Source of the DNA: Sphingomonas sp. YR710
Lineage (GTDB): Bacteria; Pseudomonadota; Alphaproteobacteria; Sphingomonadales; Sphingomonadaceae
Assembly (NCBI RefSeq): GCF_900101455.1
Contig: NZ_FMZJ01000017.1
Location: 23,759-87,758, forward strand
Reading direction: 5' to 3'
DNA length: 64,000 nucleotides
In this document: positions 44,142 to 52,706 of the stretch, one piece after another
Layout of the letters: the number at the start of each line of letters is the position of its first letter
Position numbering within the stretch: position 1 is the stretch's first letter
Notes under the pieces: generated by a model
What the model was told of the DNA's origin: nothing
The model's database searches: none
What the model saw: the letters and a program-made list of their open reading frames with translations, nothing else
Program-made: the position numbers and the translations under genes

Positions 44142-44504
44142 TCACCAAAGTTGGATCAGAGCGAATCCTGCAGCAATAAGGCATCCGACGACGACCAGAA
44201 CGCGCCAATCGAAACGGCCCTTGCCAAGCAAAAGCGTGTCGGCGGTCACTTTTGTCGGATCAACACCCGTCTCGCCCGAAATGGCCTCAGCGAACAAGGG
44301 CCAAGTCTCAACCGCCTCGGCCTGTTCGGAGGATAGCGCCTGTTGAAGCGCAGCAAATACATCGCCCGCCGTCTTCCAGTGCCGAGCGTCCGAGTAATCG
44401 AGGCGAACGCCAAAACGCCGCTCAACCTCGCTTATTGCGGCAATCTCATCTCCATCACCCCCTAACCCGAGGCTCTTGGGAGGAAGGTTGTCAGCCGTGG
44501 CCAT
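44142..44504 (-). CDS. Membrane-anchored ACP-like protein without the carrier serine
   Basis: A 120-aa protein. The segment EISEVERRF then FGVRLDYSDARHWKTAGDVF resembles the second half of an acyl carrier protein (quoted with the true order IAAISEVERRFGV). The following FAEAISGETGVDPTKVTADT looks like an ACP first half, so the halves are in reversed order. The DSL serine that holds phosphopantetheine is absent. The last 20 residues are a hydrophobic TM helix. The frame extends to TTG 44597; ATG 44504 is chosen because conserved-looking content begins there. Function unknown. Confidence 0.7.
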   Translation of the reverse strand: MATADNLPPKSLGLGGDGDEIAAISEVERRFGVRLDYSDARHWKTAGDVFAALQQALSSEQAEAVETWPLFAEAISGETGVDPTKVTADTLLLGKGRFDWRVLVVVGCLIAAGFALIQLW

Positions 44505-44591
44505 AAGTCGCTTGATAGGCCAGGCCACCCGCCGTGCCAATCGCCAGCTATCCCCACTAGCAGGCGGTTCCAAATGCGCTAAAATGGGATC

Positions 44592-44873
44592 ATGCAAGCA
44601 ATTCGCTTCATCCTCATAACGGCGGCAATTGCTTTAGCGGCCTGCTCTGAACAGCCGAAGCGCGAGGCGTGGGCCGTCGTGGTCAGTATTGCGCCGCACG
44701 TAAACCCTAAATGGGATGCCGACGAAGTGGTAGTCACAGCGCGAAGTCAAGACGGAGGCTTCGGAGCAAAATCCGTTTTGGCGGCACGCCTCAACTGTCG
44801 CGTCGGTGACACCGTTCACGCGTCGGCACGTGGCTTGGCACTGACACTTGATGACCGCGCGTGCGAGCGTTGA
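44592..44873 (+). CDS. Small lipoprotein
   Basis: A 93-aa protein with a lipoprotein signal (MQAIRFILITAAIALAACSE; lipobox LAAC, Cys18). The mature part has two further cysteines (LNCRVGDT and RACER) that could pair. It stands divergent to the ACP-like gene, with start codons within 100 bp. No family is recognised. Confidence 0.65.
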   Translation: MQAIRFILITAAIALAACSEQPKREAWAVVVSIAPHVNPKWDADEVVVTARSQDGGFGAKSVLAARLNCRVGDTVHASARGLALTLDDRACER

Positions 44874-44992
44874 AGTCCGCATCCCCACCCGATCCAGACA
44901 CAAGCCAAGGCGCCAGAAAGCGAGCATATTTCACCCGCACCTGTACATAAATCGGGTGGCGCTCTTCGGCGGAGTTGCGCCGCTGGAAAACC

Positions 44993-45418
44993 CTAGCGAA
45001 GATTATGGTGAATACTGCCTGCGCTTGATTCCGCCCTGAGGTTCGAACCGGGCAGATGTCCTTTCTCCAGCGCGATCCCCGCCAGATTTTGCGCGCGGCC
45101 GATCTGGCGGATGCGCATGCGGGCGAACCAGCCTTTCGCTTCGGCGAAGCGATCGAGATAGGGCTGCAGATCGGCCGCGCGGCTTTTCCGCAAGCCCTTT
45201 GCCTGATGGATCACCCGGCCGGAATCGCCGATCAGGACGATATCGCGTTCGCCCAGCATTCGGGCGATGTCGACGGCGTAGAGCAAGGCCAGCCATTCGG
45301 CATGATCGTTGGTGCCGTGGCCCAGATCCCGCCGGATCCAGACCCGGCCGCCCGCGACCACGGCGGCTTCCATCATGCCGGGATTGGGCCTGCATCCGCC
45401 GTCAAAGAAGATCTTCAT
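44993..45418 (-). CDS. RNase HI-like protein
   Basis: A 141-aa RNase H fold protein. The catalytic carboxylates appear as Asp6 (FFDGGCRPNPG), Glu41 (HAEWLALLYAV) and Asp65 (LIGDSGRV). At the fourth position, where RNase HI has N-x-x-A-D, the sequence reads AQNLAGIALE, so glycine replaces aspartate. The length and short handle region suit the bacterial RNase HI-like class that lacks the basic handle. Activity may be reduced or altered. Its start is ATG 45418. Confidence 0.8.
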   Translation of the reverse strand: MKIFFDGGCRPNPGMMEAAVVAGGRVWIRRDLGHGTNDHAEWLALLYAVDIARMLGERDIVLIGDSGRVIHQAKGLRKSRAADLQPYLDRFAEAKGWFARMRIRQIGRAQNLAGIALEKGHLPGSNLRAESSAGSIHHNLR

Positions 45419-45488
45419 GGGAGCGCCTATGCCATGCCGAGCGGCGCTCGGCTATGTCGTACCAAGTGCCATTGAGTGCGACCTATAA

Positions 45489-45588
45489 GCCCCTCCCCTT
45501 CAGGGGAGGGGTTGGGGTGGGGCAGTGCCGCAGGTGCTGCGTTCGCGGATAGGCCCCACCCCCAACCCCTCCCCTGAAGGGGAGGGGC
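45489..45588. repeat. Paired inverted REP-like element
   Basis: Two arms of about 35 bp (45489-45523 and 45553-45588) are reverse complements except for one extra C, separated by 29 bp. Each arm holds its own palindrome (CCCCTCCCCTTCAGGGGAGG). This is the layout of a REP doublet (REPIN). It lies between the RNase H-like gene and the AttH-like gene. No associated transposase is in the window. Confidence 0.75.
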
Positions 45589-45625
45589 TAAAATAAGGGA
45601 AGATAGTCATCACCAAGATCTTTTA

Positions 45626-46711
45626 TCACATGCGCAGCGCCGCGGCGTAGCCGGTCAGTTCCAGATAACCCCGGCCGCCCTGCGTGCGCACCGCGCCCTC
45701 CCAATAAGCGGGCAGGCCCGCGCGGCGCCCATCAAGTTCCTGATCGGGGAACAGGGGTGTGAGCAGGAACGTGCGCGGGCCTTCGGGAAGGCGCACCTTC
45801 AAACGCTGGGCAACGGGATAGACGCCGCCGGTGCGGGGCGATCGCCAGGTGCGGAGCGGCGTGAACGTTACGTCGCCTCGGGCCAGCACCACGATCCGCC
45901 CGTCACGCCGGCGCAGCGAACCGCCGGCCCATGTCGTGCGGCCATCCTTGCCGCGAATGCGAAACGCCATCAGCGCGCCGCCGTCATCGAGGTTGAGCCC
46001 GGTCCAGTCCCAACCGACCGCGTTGCCGCCAAGATAGCTCGATGACCATTCGCGATCGAGCCACGCCGTGCCGGTGACAGGTTCGGTCTTTCCATGCCTT
46101 GTAACCGTGCCGGAGACGGTGAGATGGGGCAGCGAATAATAATGGCTCGCCTGCGCCGGATCGGGCCCTTTGCGGCTATAGCCGGCATCGCCCTGCAGCA
46201 TCACGGGTTGCGTGCCATGGAAGGTCAGCGAATAGCGGAAGTCCGGCGCCACCACCTCGCTTGTGAAATCGCCGTTCGGCAGCCGGCGCAGCCGCCAGTC
46301 GCGGATGTGGACATCGGCATCGCCGATCCGTGCTTCGGCCAGACCGAAGCCGGCCCGCGCCGAGCGCTCGCCGTGGAGCAGATGGCCGACCGACGGATCG
46401 GACAGCCCGGCATGCGCGAACAGAATTTGCCGCGGGGCAAAGCGGCTCGGATTGTCGGGATCGACGGCCGGGCGCACGCGAAAGAAAGTGACCTGAAAGC
46501 CGAGGTCGCGGCCGTCACCGGTGCGAAGCCAGCCGGTGACGTACCACCATTCGGTGCGATAATCGGGATGCGCGCCATGATCGGCCGGGAAGTGGAAGGC
46601 CATGTTCGGGCGGACGACAGGGTAGGGGGCGGTTGCTGCAACAGCGCCGGTCCGGCCGATGATCAGCGCCGATACGATAGCCAGGCCGCGAACGATATTC
46701 GCCAGTCGCAT
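45626..46711 (-). CDS. Lipocalin-like AttH/CrtC-family protein
   Basis: A 361-aa exported protein with a signal peptide (LANIVRGLAIVSALIIGRTG). It contains two lipocalin-like halves of the AttH/carotenoid-1,2-hydratase superfamily: EWWYVTGWLRTGDGRDLGFQ (start of first) and WLDREWSSSYLGGNAVGWDW (second). ATG 46711 has GGAGG seven bases upstream and overlaps the permease stop. In AttEFGH-like operons this protein is the non-transport partner of an ABC ATPase and permease, and that is the arrangement here. Confidence 0.87.
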   Translation of the reverse strand: MRLANIVRGLAIVSALIIGRTGAVAATAPYPVVRPNMAFHFPADHGAHPDYRTEWWYVTGWLRTGDGRDLGFQVTFFRVRPAVDPDNPSRFAPRQILFAHAGLSDPSVGHLLHGERSARAGFGLAEARIGDADVHIRDWRLRRLPNGDFTSEVVAPDFRYSLTFHGTQPVMLQGDAGYSRKGPDPAQASHYYSLPHLTVSGTVTRHGKTEPVTGTAWLDREWSSSYLGGNAVGWDWTGLNLDDGGALMAFRIRGKDGRTTWAGGSLRRRDGRIVVLARGDVTFTPLRTWRSPRTGGVYPVAQRLKVRLPEGPRTFLLTPLFPDQELDGRRAGLPAYWEGAVRTQGGRGYLELTGYAAALRM

Positions 46712-49233
46712 CACCAATCCTCCCGCACGGCGCGCACTGCATCTGCGGCAATGGCGCGGCGGCCCGACAGGATCGCCGTGCCGGCCGCGGCAACCACCAG
46801 CGCGACGATCACGCCGACGATCGTCGCGATCGGCCAGCGGGTCGTCATCGTCCAGTTGAACGACTGCGGGTTGACGACATGGATCAGCACCTGCGCCATG
46901 ATCGCGCCGAGGCCCACGCCGACGATCCCGCCGATCAGCCCGAGCAGTGCGCCTTCGCTCGCCAGCATCGCGATGATCTGCGCCTTCGTCACGCCGATAT
47001 GGCGCAGCATTCCGAACTCGCGCGACCGGGCGATCGTCTGGGCGGACATGGTGGCGCCGACGCCGATCAGCCCGACGAGGATCGCGACGCCTTCCAGCAC
47101 ATAGGTGACGGCGAAGCTGCGATCGAAGATGGCCAGCGCCTGTTGCCGCAACTGCCGGCTGTCGCTCATGCCGACGATGCCCTGCAGCGCGGGCGGGATT
47201 TGTGCGGCGATGGCGGCTGCAACAAAGCCGGGCGGCGCGCCCTGTGTCAGCGTGATCGCTGCCAGGTTGCGGCCGGTGTCGCCGGTCAATCGATCATAGT
47301 CCCCGCCGTCGATCGTCACCGATCCCTGCTGCCGCGCATAATCCCGCCAGACCCCCGCGACCGCGAACGTCGCACCCTTGCCGATCGGCAGCGCGATGCG
47401 ATCGCCGGGACGCCAGCCATAGATGCGCGCGGCGGGCTCCGATACCCAGACCGGCACGGCGCCGGCGGGCAGGCTGCCGGCCTCGGCCAGCAGCATCATG
47501 TTGCGATGGGGCGGGCGGGTCCGCACCGTGCGCGCGATCAGCGAGAGCGGCGGGCGATCGGGGGCCATCGTCACCGCGATCTGCCGCATGAAGCCCATGT
47601 CGGCGACGCCGGGGACGGCCCGCATTCGTGACTGGGTAGTCCGATCAAAGCCGATCCCGCCTTCGATCCGCATGTAGAGATCCGCCGACAGCACATCGCC
47701 CAGCCAGTCGTCGACGGCGGTACGGAAGCTCGTCACCATCACCGCCATCGCGATCATCAGCGCGGTGCTGGCGACGATGCCGCACAAGGCCGTGGCGGCC
47801 TGGCCCGGCGCGCCATGCAGATGCCGCATCGCCAGTTGCAACGGCACATGGCGCGTACCGCGGACGGCGAAGGGCGCCAGCAGATGGAGGGCGAGCCATG
47901 GCACGATGGCGATCCCTCCCGCCAGCATCAGCCCGATCGCGATAAAACCGAACAGCGGCAGACCAGCGACTGCGGGCAGCAATGCGGCGAGCCCGCCCAG
48001 CAGCAGCAAGGTCGCCGCAGGTTTCCACGGCACCCGCCTGCGCGGATCGACGACATCGCCCGTGTTGCGCAGCGCAATCGCCGGGGCGGCGCGGGCTGCA
48101 CTCAGCGCCGGCAACACACTCCCGGCGATTGCGGCGGCGAGGCCGAGCGCGAGAAAGCCGGCGGCGGACCATGGCGCGAAGGCGAGCCGCACCGTGCCGG
48201 TCCCGAAGAAATCGGTGCCGAGCGTTCCCCCGAACCGCGCGAGCGCCACCGCCGCCAGGCCGTAGCCCGCAAACAGGCCGATGATCGCACCGACCAGGCC
48301 GATCAGCAGGCCTTCGATCGCGACCGTCGCCACCACGCCCCCCTGCGGCATGCCCAAAGTCCGGATCAGCGCGAAGGTCCGCAGCCGCCGCGCGACCGAC
48401 AGCGATTGCGCCGAATAGACCAGGAAGCCGCCGGTGAGCAAAGCGACCAGCGCCAGCATGTCGAGATTGACCCGATAGGCACGCGACATCGCATCGCCGC
48501 GCGCGCTTTCGCTCGCCTCATCCGCGATCACCGCGTCCGCCGGCAGGATATCCGACAGCCGGCTGCGGATGACGGATACGTCTTCGCCGAGCTTGAGATC
48601 GATCCGGTCGATCCGCCCGAACCGCCCGAACCGCCATTGCGCCGCCGCGATGTCCATCACCGCCACAGCCTGCCCTTCGTCGACCCCCGGCACGGTGCCG
48701 GCGATCGGCAGCATCACCGTCCGGCCGTTGGCGCGCATCGTGACGACATCGCGGATCCGGCTGTGCGACAAAGCGAGCGCGGTCGACGAGAGGTAGATCG
48801 AGCCGCCAAGGCCGCTGTCGCTGTGCGCGCCCAGCGCCGCCGGCCGCGCGAGCAGGGCGGGGGTCACTGCGGCCGCGCGCAACATATCTATGCCGAGTAG
48901 TGACATGCGGGCGCCATTGGCGGTCGCAGGCAGCACGACTACCGGGCTGGCATCGGTGATCCCGCGCAGCATGGCGACGCGGGGATAAGTCATTTCATCG
49001 AAGCCGAGCGGGGTGACCGCCTGCACCCGCAGGTCCGCCGCGCCGTTCACGCTGTGCATCGCATCGTCGAACGAACTGAGCGCCGAATGATTGACGAGAT
49101 GGACACCGAAGCCCAGCGCGACGCCGACCGCGATCGCCAGCGCCGTCAATATGCCGCGGGCCGGATGGGCGCGCGCCTCGCTCAGGATCAGCCAGGCAAG
49201 CGCGAGCCGTGGCGAGCCGCTTCTAGCGGGCAT
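46711..49233 (-). CDS. FtsX-like ABC permease
   Basis: An 840-aa permease with about ten TM helices and two large extracytoplasmic domains, the fused form of MacB/FtsX permeases. It begins RLALAWLILSEARAHPARGI and has an early TM LTALAIAVGVALGFGV. Two TM clusters (about 250-470 and 710-830) flank the second domain. It overlaps the ATPase by 11 bp and the AttH-like gene by one base. It likely extracts or exports a lipid-linked substrate. Confidence 0.9.
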   Translation of the reverse strand: MPARSGSPRLALAWLILSEARAHPARGILTALAIAVGVALGFGVHLVNHSALSSFDDAMHSVNGAADLRVQAVTPLGFDEMTYPRVAMLRGITDASPVVVLPATANGARMSLLGIDMLRAAAVTPALLARPAALGAHSDSGLGGSIYLSSTALALSHSRIRDVVTMRANGRTVMLPIAGTVPGVDEGQAVAVMDIAAAQWRFGRFGRIDRIDLKLGEDVSVIRSRLSDILPADAVIADEASESARGDAMSRAYRVNLDMLALVALLTGGFLVYSAQSLSVARRLRTFALIRTLGMPQGGVVATVAIEGLLIGLVGAIIGLFAGYGLAAVALARFGGTLGTDFFGTGTVRLAFAPWSAAGFLALGLAAAIAGSVLPALSAARAAPAIALRNTGDVVDPRRRVPWKPAATLLLLGGLAALLPAVAGLPLFGFIAIGLMLAGGIAIVPWLALHLLAPFAVRGTRHVPLQLAMRHLHGAPGQAATALCGIVASTALMIAMAVMVTSFRTAVDDWLGDVLSADLYMRIEGGIGFDRTTQSRMRAVPGVADMGFMRQIAVTMAPDRPPLSLIARTVRTRPPHRNMMLLAEAGSLPAGAVPVWVSEPAARIYGWRPGDRIALPIGKGATFAVAGVWRDYARQQGSVTIDGGDYDRLTGDTGRNLAAITLTQGAPPGFVAAAIAAQIPPALQGIVGMSDSRQLRQQALAIFDRSFAVTYVLEGVAILVGLIGVGATMSAQTIARSREFGMLRHIGVTKAQIIAMLASEGALLGLIGGIVGVGLGAIMAQVLIHVVNPQSFNWTMTTRWPIATIVGVIVALVVAAAGTAILSGRRAIAADAVRAVREDW

Positions 49234-49906
49234 GGCGCAGGATGAGGCCGTGCGGCGTCAGGGTCAGCGTGCGATCGGCGATCGCGGCCGCGGCATCGCT
49301 GTGCGTCACGATGATCGCCGCAGCCCCACCTTCACGCACCGCCTGGGCAAACAAAGCAAGGATCCGGCCGGCGGTTTCGGGATCGAGATTGCCGGTCGGC
49401 TCGTCGGCCAGGATCAGCGCCGGCTCATGCACCAGCGCACGGCCGATCGCGATCCGCTGCAATTCGCCGCCCGAAAGATCCCGAGCATAATCGCCGCCGC
49501 GTCCGCCCAGGCCGACGCGATCGAGCATCGCATCGGTCCGTTCGTCGATCAGGTGGCGGGGCGCCGATACCAGCGCCAGCGGCAGGCCGACATTCTGGCG
49601 CAACGTGAGATAGGGCAGGACATGAAAAGCCTGAAAGACGAAGCCGATCCGTTCGCGGCGCAAGCGGGTGAGCGCGGCATCGTCGCGGGAGGCAAGGCCG
49701 ATCCCCTCGATCGCGACTTCGCCGGCGTCGGGCCGGTCGAGCCCGGCGAGGATGTTGAGCAAGGTGGATTTGCCGACGCCCGATTCTCCGACGATCGCGA
49801 CGAGTTCACCCGCCGCGACTTCCAGTTCGAGCCCCGCGAACAATTGTCGCCCGCCGGGCACCGATTTTGCGAGCGAGGAGACACGAAGGAGAGTGGCTAC
49901 CGTCAT
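49223..49906 (-). CDS. LolD-like ABC ATPase
   Basis: A 227-aa ATPase. Walker A is GESGVGKST, the signature LSGGELQRIAIGRAL, and Walker B LILADEPTGNLD, the MacB/LolD group. I start at ATG 49906; the frame is open to 50173, but that part overlaps the promoter of the divergent DUF952 gene. It heads a three-gene operon with the permease and the AttH-like gene. The transported lipid or peptide is unknown. Confidence 0.92.
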   Translation of the reverse strand: MTVATLLRVSSLAKSVPGGRQLFAGLELEVAAGELVAIVGESGVGKSTLLNILAGLDRPDAGEVAIEGIGLASRDDAALTRLRRERIGFVFQAFHVLPYLTLRQNVGLPLALVSAPRHLIDERTDAMLDRVGLGGRGGDYARDLSGGELQRIAIGRALVHEPALILADEPTGNLDPETAGRILALFAQAVREGGAAAIIVTHSDAAAAIADRTLTLTPHGLILRHAR

Positions 49907-50023
49907 ATTACCACTTTGCAGGACGCCGCGATCCGGGCAAGGCCAGCGTGAACGATCTTGCATAAGGCATGGCTGAAGCCCGGCGGTAGGGCAATAAGAG
50001 GGAAGGGGAGGAGAGAGGCTGCC

Positions 50024-50368
50024 ATGGCAGAGATGATCGCCTATAAAATATTGACCGGCGAACAGATGCTCGCGCTCGAGCAAGGAACATTTGCCGGCGC
50101 GCCGATCGACATACAGGACGGCTATGTCCATTTGTCGACGGCTGCGCAGGTCGATGAAACGGTCTCCAAACATTTCGCTGGCCAGAGCGATCTTTCGATC
50201 GCGGCCGTCGATCTGTCAGCTCTCGGCGAGATGCTCCGTTGGGAGATTTCGCGCGGCAACCAGCTCTTTCCCCATATCTACGGGCCGCTGACCCTCGATG
50301 CCGTCATCGCTTATGGTCCGATCGAATATGAAAGCGACGGGACGATAAGGTTGCCGGTGGCCGGATGA
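50024..50368 (+). CDS. DUF952-domain protein
   Basis: A 114-aa protein. YKILTGEQMLALEQGTFAGA, DGYVHLSTAAQVDETV and LFPHIYGPL are the conserved elements of DUF952, whose role is unknown. ATG 50024 has GGAGGAGAGAGG upstream. It overlaps the following membrane protein by 4 bp and is divergent to the LolD-like operon. Confidence 0.85.
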   Translation: MAEMIAYKILTGEQMLALEQGTFAGAPIDIQDGYVHLSTAAQVDETVSKHFAGQSDLSIAAVDLSALGEMLRWEISRGNQLFPHIYGPLTLDAVIAYGPIEYESDGTIRLPVAG

Positions 50369-50730
50369 TACTCAATCTGCTCCGCGGTCTGGCGATGGCT
50401 CTGGCCATCGGCTGCGCCGTGGTGATGGTGCGGATGGGCGAACCCTCCTCCTTCTGGTGGTGGCCCTGGTCGATCTTTCTCTATCTGTGGAATATCAGCC
50501 CTGTGGCGCTCGGCGTGATCTCGGCAGGAAAGGTTCGGCGAGAGCCATTCACGCTGATGATGATGGCCTATCTGCTGGTATCTGCCCTGGCCGTGTGGAT
50601 CTGCATCGAAGCCGTCGCAGGGGACATGTTCGCGAGCATCATCTTCCTGTTCCTGCCGGTCGTCGAATGGGGCGCGCTGATCGTGTTGATCATGATCGCG
50701 TCACGAATCGGGTGGTTCGGAGCAAAATAG
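50365..50730 (+). CDS. Small four-helix membrane protein
   Basis: A 121-aa integral membrane protein with about four TM helices, including GLAMALAIGCAVVMV and a central WWPWSIFLYLW and an end IASRIGWFG. It is coupled to the DUF952 gene by a 4-bp overlap. No family is recognised. Confidence 0.75.
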   Translation: MILNLLRGLAMALAIGCAVVMVRMGEPSSFWWWPWSIFLYLWNISPVALGVISAGKVRREPFTLMMMAYLLVSALAVWICIEAVAGDMFASIIFLFLPVVEWGALIVLIMIASRIGWFGAK

Positions 50731-50765
50731 CAGCCGCGCGATCAGGCCGAGGAGCCTGAATCAAT

Positions 50766-50797
50766 GTAGCCCGCCGGGCGGATATCCGGCGGGCTAC
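50766..50797. terminator. 12-bp stem hairpin after the membrane-protein gene
   Basis: GTAGCCCGCCGG (50766-50777) pairs perfectly with 50786-50797 around an 8-nt loop, 36 bp past the stop of the membrane protein gene. It is placed to end that transcript; no T-run is present. Confidence 0.5.
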
Positions 50798-50986
50798 CAT
50801 GGGGTGAAGCAAGCAAGGGGGTGTGCTGAAGCTTCGCATGATAAAATGCTCAAGGTTCAGCCAAGTTCCTATAAATATGAATGATTCCGTGTCCGTTTCG
50901 ACGGGGTGTTGATATCGCGCGCCAGGGCGTTGCAGACGATGCCATTTCCACGCGCGATATGAAGGGAACGCATGCCACGTCGGAAA

Positions 50987-52255
50987 TTACGACCGTATCA
51001 GCGCCCCTGACAACATCGTGTCCCGCGAAAGCGCATGGGCTTGTTCCGCGCCTGCACTGCGCAACACAGGTTCGGGCGTCCAAAGCGCCTCATAGACGCA
51101 TCGTGCGTACATATTGAGGGGAAGTTGATGGAGACGGATTTCGCCGGCGCCAGCGCCTTCCGCAAGCAGCCTCTCGATATCGCGCAATCGTGAAGGTTCC
51201 GCGATCCGCCGCGTGTTCAGCGGAGACTCCCGAACGAAGCCGAACTGGATCCTGATTTCATCACCGAATTTTTCGCTCAGCATGATATGCAGCCATGCCA
51301 ACGCGTCCAGTTTCTCCAGCGCGGTCGAGGATGAATGCATCACGCTGTCCCACGCTGCCTTGCGCTGCCTTTCAAAGCTTCCCATGATGGCGTCGAGCAT
51401 TTTCGCCTTGGATGAAAACAGCCGATAGACCGACCCGGAGCCAAATCCTGATGCGGCGGCGATTTCACGCAATGTCGCGACTTCATAGCCGCGCCGCGCG
51501 AATTCGGTCCGCGCCATAACCAGAAGTTGCGTCGCACGTTCGCTATCGGCCTCGCAAGGGTGCCAATGTGCGACAGCCGCGTTAACCGATCGAAGGGCAT
51601 CCGAACGATCAAGGGCGGCTTTGTCCGGCGCCTCCACGGCCAGCCCATCGAGCAATATGCGGCACCTCAAGTCGGGCAAAGGGCTGGCTTCCGGGCCGAG
51701 ATGGAAGTCCGCCACGGTCACCGCATGGCGTATCATGCTTTCGCACAAGCGGTCGGCAAGCATCGTCAGGTCGATGCCGGGCCGAAGTGCGCCATGCCCC
51801 TGATCCGCGCGCAGCACATCGAGCATTGCCAGGTGAATGGCGGCAGGCGTGCGCTCGACCAGCTGTTGCAATTCCTCGCTTGCACCTGTCGGGGGTTCAA
51901 ACAGCGTCATGAGCAGTGCGGCCGGATGGCGATTGGCGCAGGATGCGATCTCCCGGCCGAGTTCAATGACTCTATCCTGGAGCGGCCTGGAATCCGGCGT
52001 GTTCACGGTTTCCCGTGCTTGTAAGGCGATACAGTCCAGATCGGCCCGATAGCGACGGACCAACTGGACGATGAGCGCTTCCTTGGATTCGAAGTGATAA
52101 TACATGCTGCCCGGAAGGATGCCGCAGGCATCGGCGATATCCTTCAACGATGTCCGCACACCCGATGCCGCAAAAAGGGTTGCGGCGGCTTCGAGTATAT
52201 CGGCACGCCGCGTTTTTCTGGCCGAAACGGGTTCGGCGTGACGCGAATCAGTCAT
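50987..52255 (-). CDS. Regulator with two TetR domains
   Basis: A 422-aa protein holding two complete TetR-like units in tandem. The first HTH is at about 37-56 (SLKDIADACGILPGSMYYHF) and the second at about 262-281 (LREIAAASGFGSGSVYRLF), each with its own helical ligand domain. Single TetR proteins are about 200 aa, so this is a fusion. It starts at ATG 52255 (frame open to 52276). It is divergent to the amidohydrolase gene at 52707 and is the natural candidate to control that cluster. Confidence 0.85.
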   Translation of the reverse strand: MTDSRHAEPVSARKTRRADILEAAATLFAASGVRTSLKDIADACGILPGSMYYHFESKEALIVQLVRRYRADLDCIALQARETVNTPDSRPLQDRVIELGREIASCANRHPAALLMTLFEPPTGASEELQQLVERTPAAIHLAMLDVLRADQGHGALRPGIDLTMLADRLCESMIRHAVTVADFHLGPEASPLPDLRCRILLDGLAVEAPDKAALDRSDALRSVNAAVAHWHPCEADSERATQLLVMARTEFARRGYEVATLREIAAASGFGSGSVYRLFSSKAKMLDAIMGSFERQRKAAWDSVMHSSSTALEKLDALAWLHIMLSEKFGDEIRIQFGFVRESPLNTRRIAEPSRLRDIERLLAEGAGAGEIRLHQLPLNMYARCVYEALWTPEPVLRSAGAEQAHALSRDTMLSGALIRS

Positions 52256-52706
52256 GATTTTCAAAAGACATAACACCGAAAAACTCGCTTAGCTGTCTGC
52301 CTCGACCGTGCATCGCGAAGTTCTTTCGAAAGCGTGCAGCCGCACTCACCATGTCTCTCCGTTCGTTAAACGCAGGCTGCCCGATCCTCGATCGATAGAG
52401 GCAGGCTGACGCAATTTCGTCAAGCTTTTCGGGGCGCTTGTCGTCCGTTCAGCTCGCATTGGCACATCCTGTCCAGCTCTCGGTCCACGTCCGGGGGGAA
52501 GGCTTCCGGCTTCGAGAGGAGCGGATATGCTCCCTCTTGATGGAAAATTCAAATATTTGACTTCACCATTTGGCGGGGGCATAAAACGAAGCAGACGGCG
52601 GATGTCGGGTACTTGGCTGCGGGTCTTTCTTGCGGGTTGCAGAGGGAGCCGGGACGACTGCCTGCGGCAACATTCAATACGCTTCTGGGTCATGCGGAGG
52701 ACTGCC
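52256..52706. other. Divergent regulatory region of the amidohydrolase cluster
   Basis: A 451-bp intergenic region between the double-TetR gene and the amidohydrolase gene. It contains a promoter-like pair at 52557-52585 and a ribosome site before ATG 52707. I see no strong palindrome that could be a TetR site; the reading frames within it show no family signature. Confidence 0.5.
52557..52585 (+). promoter_or_regulatory. Promoter candidate for the amidohydrolase string
   Basis: TTGACT (52557-52562) and CATAAA (52580-52585) are separated by exactly 17 bp, a good sigma-70 form, 122 bp before the gene start. The downstream region is GC-richer. Experimental support is absent. Confidence 0.4.
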
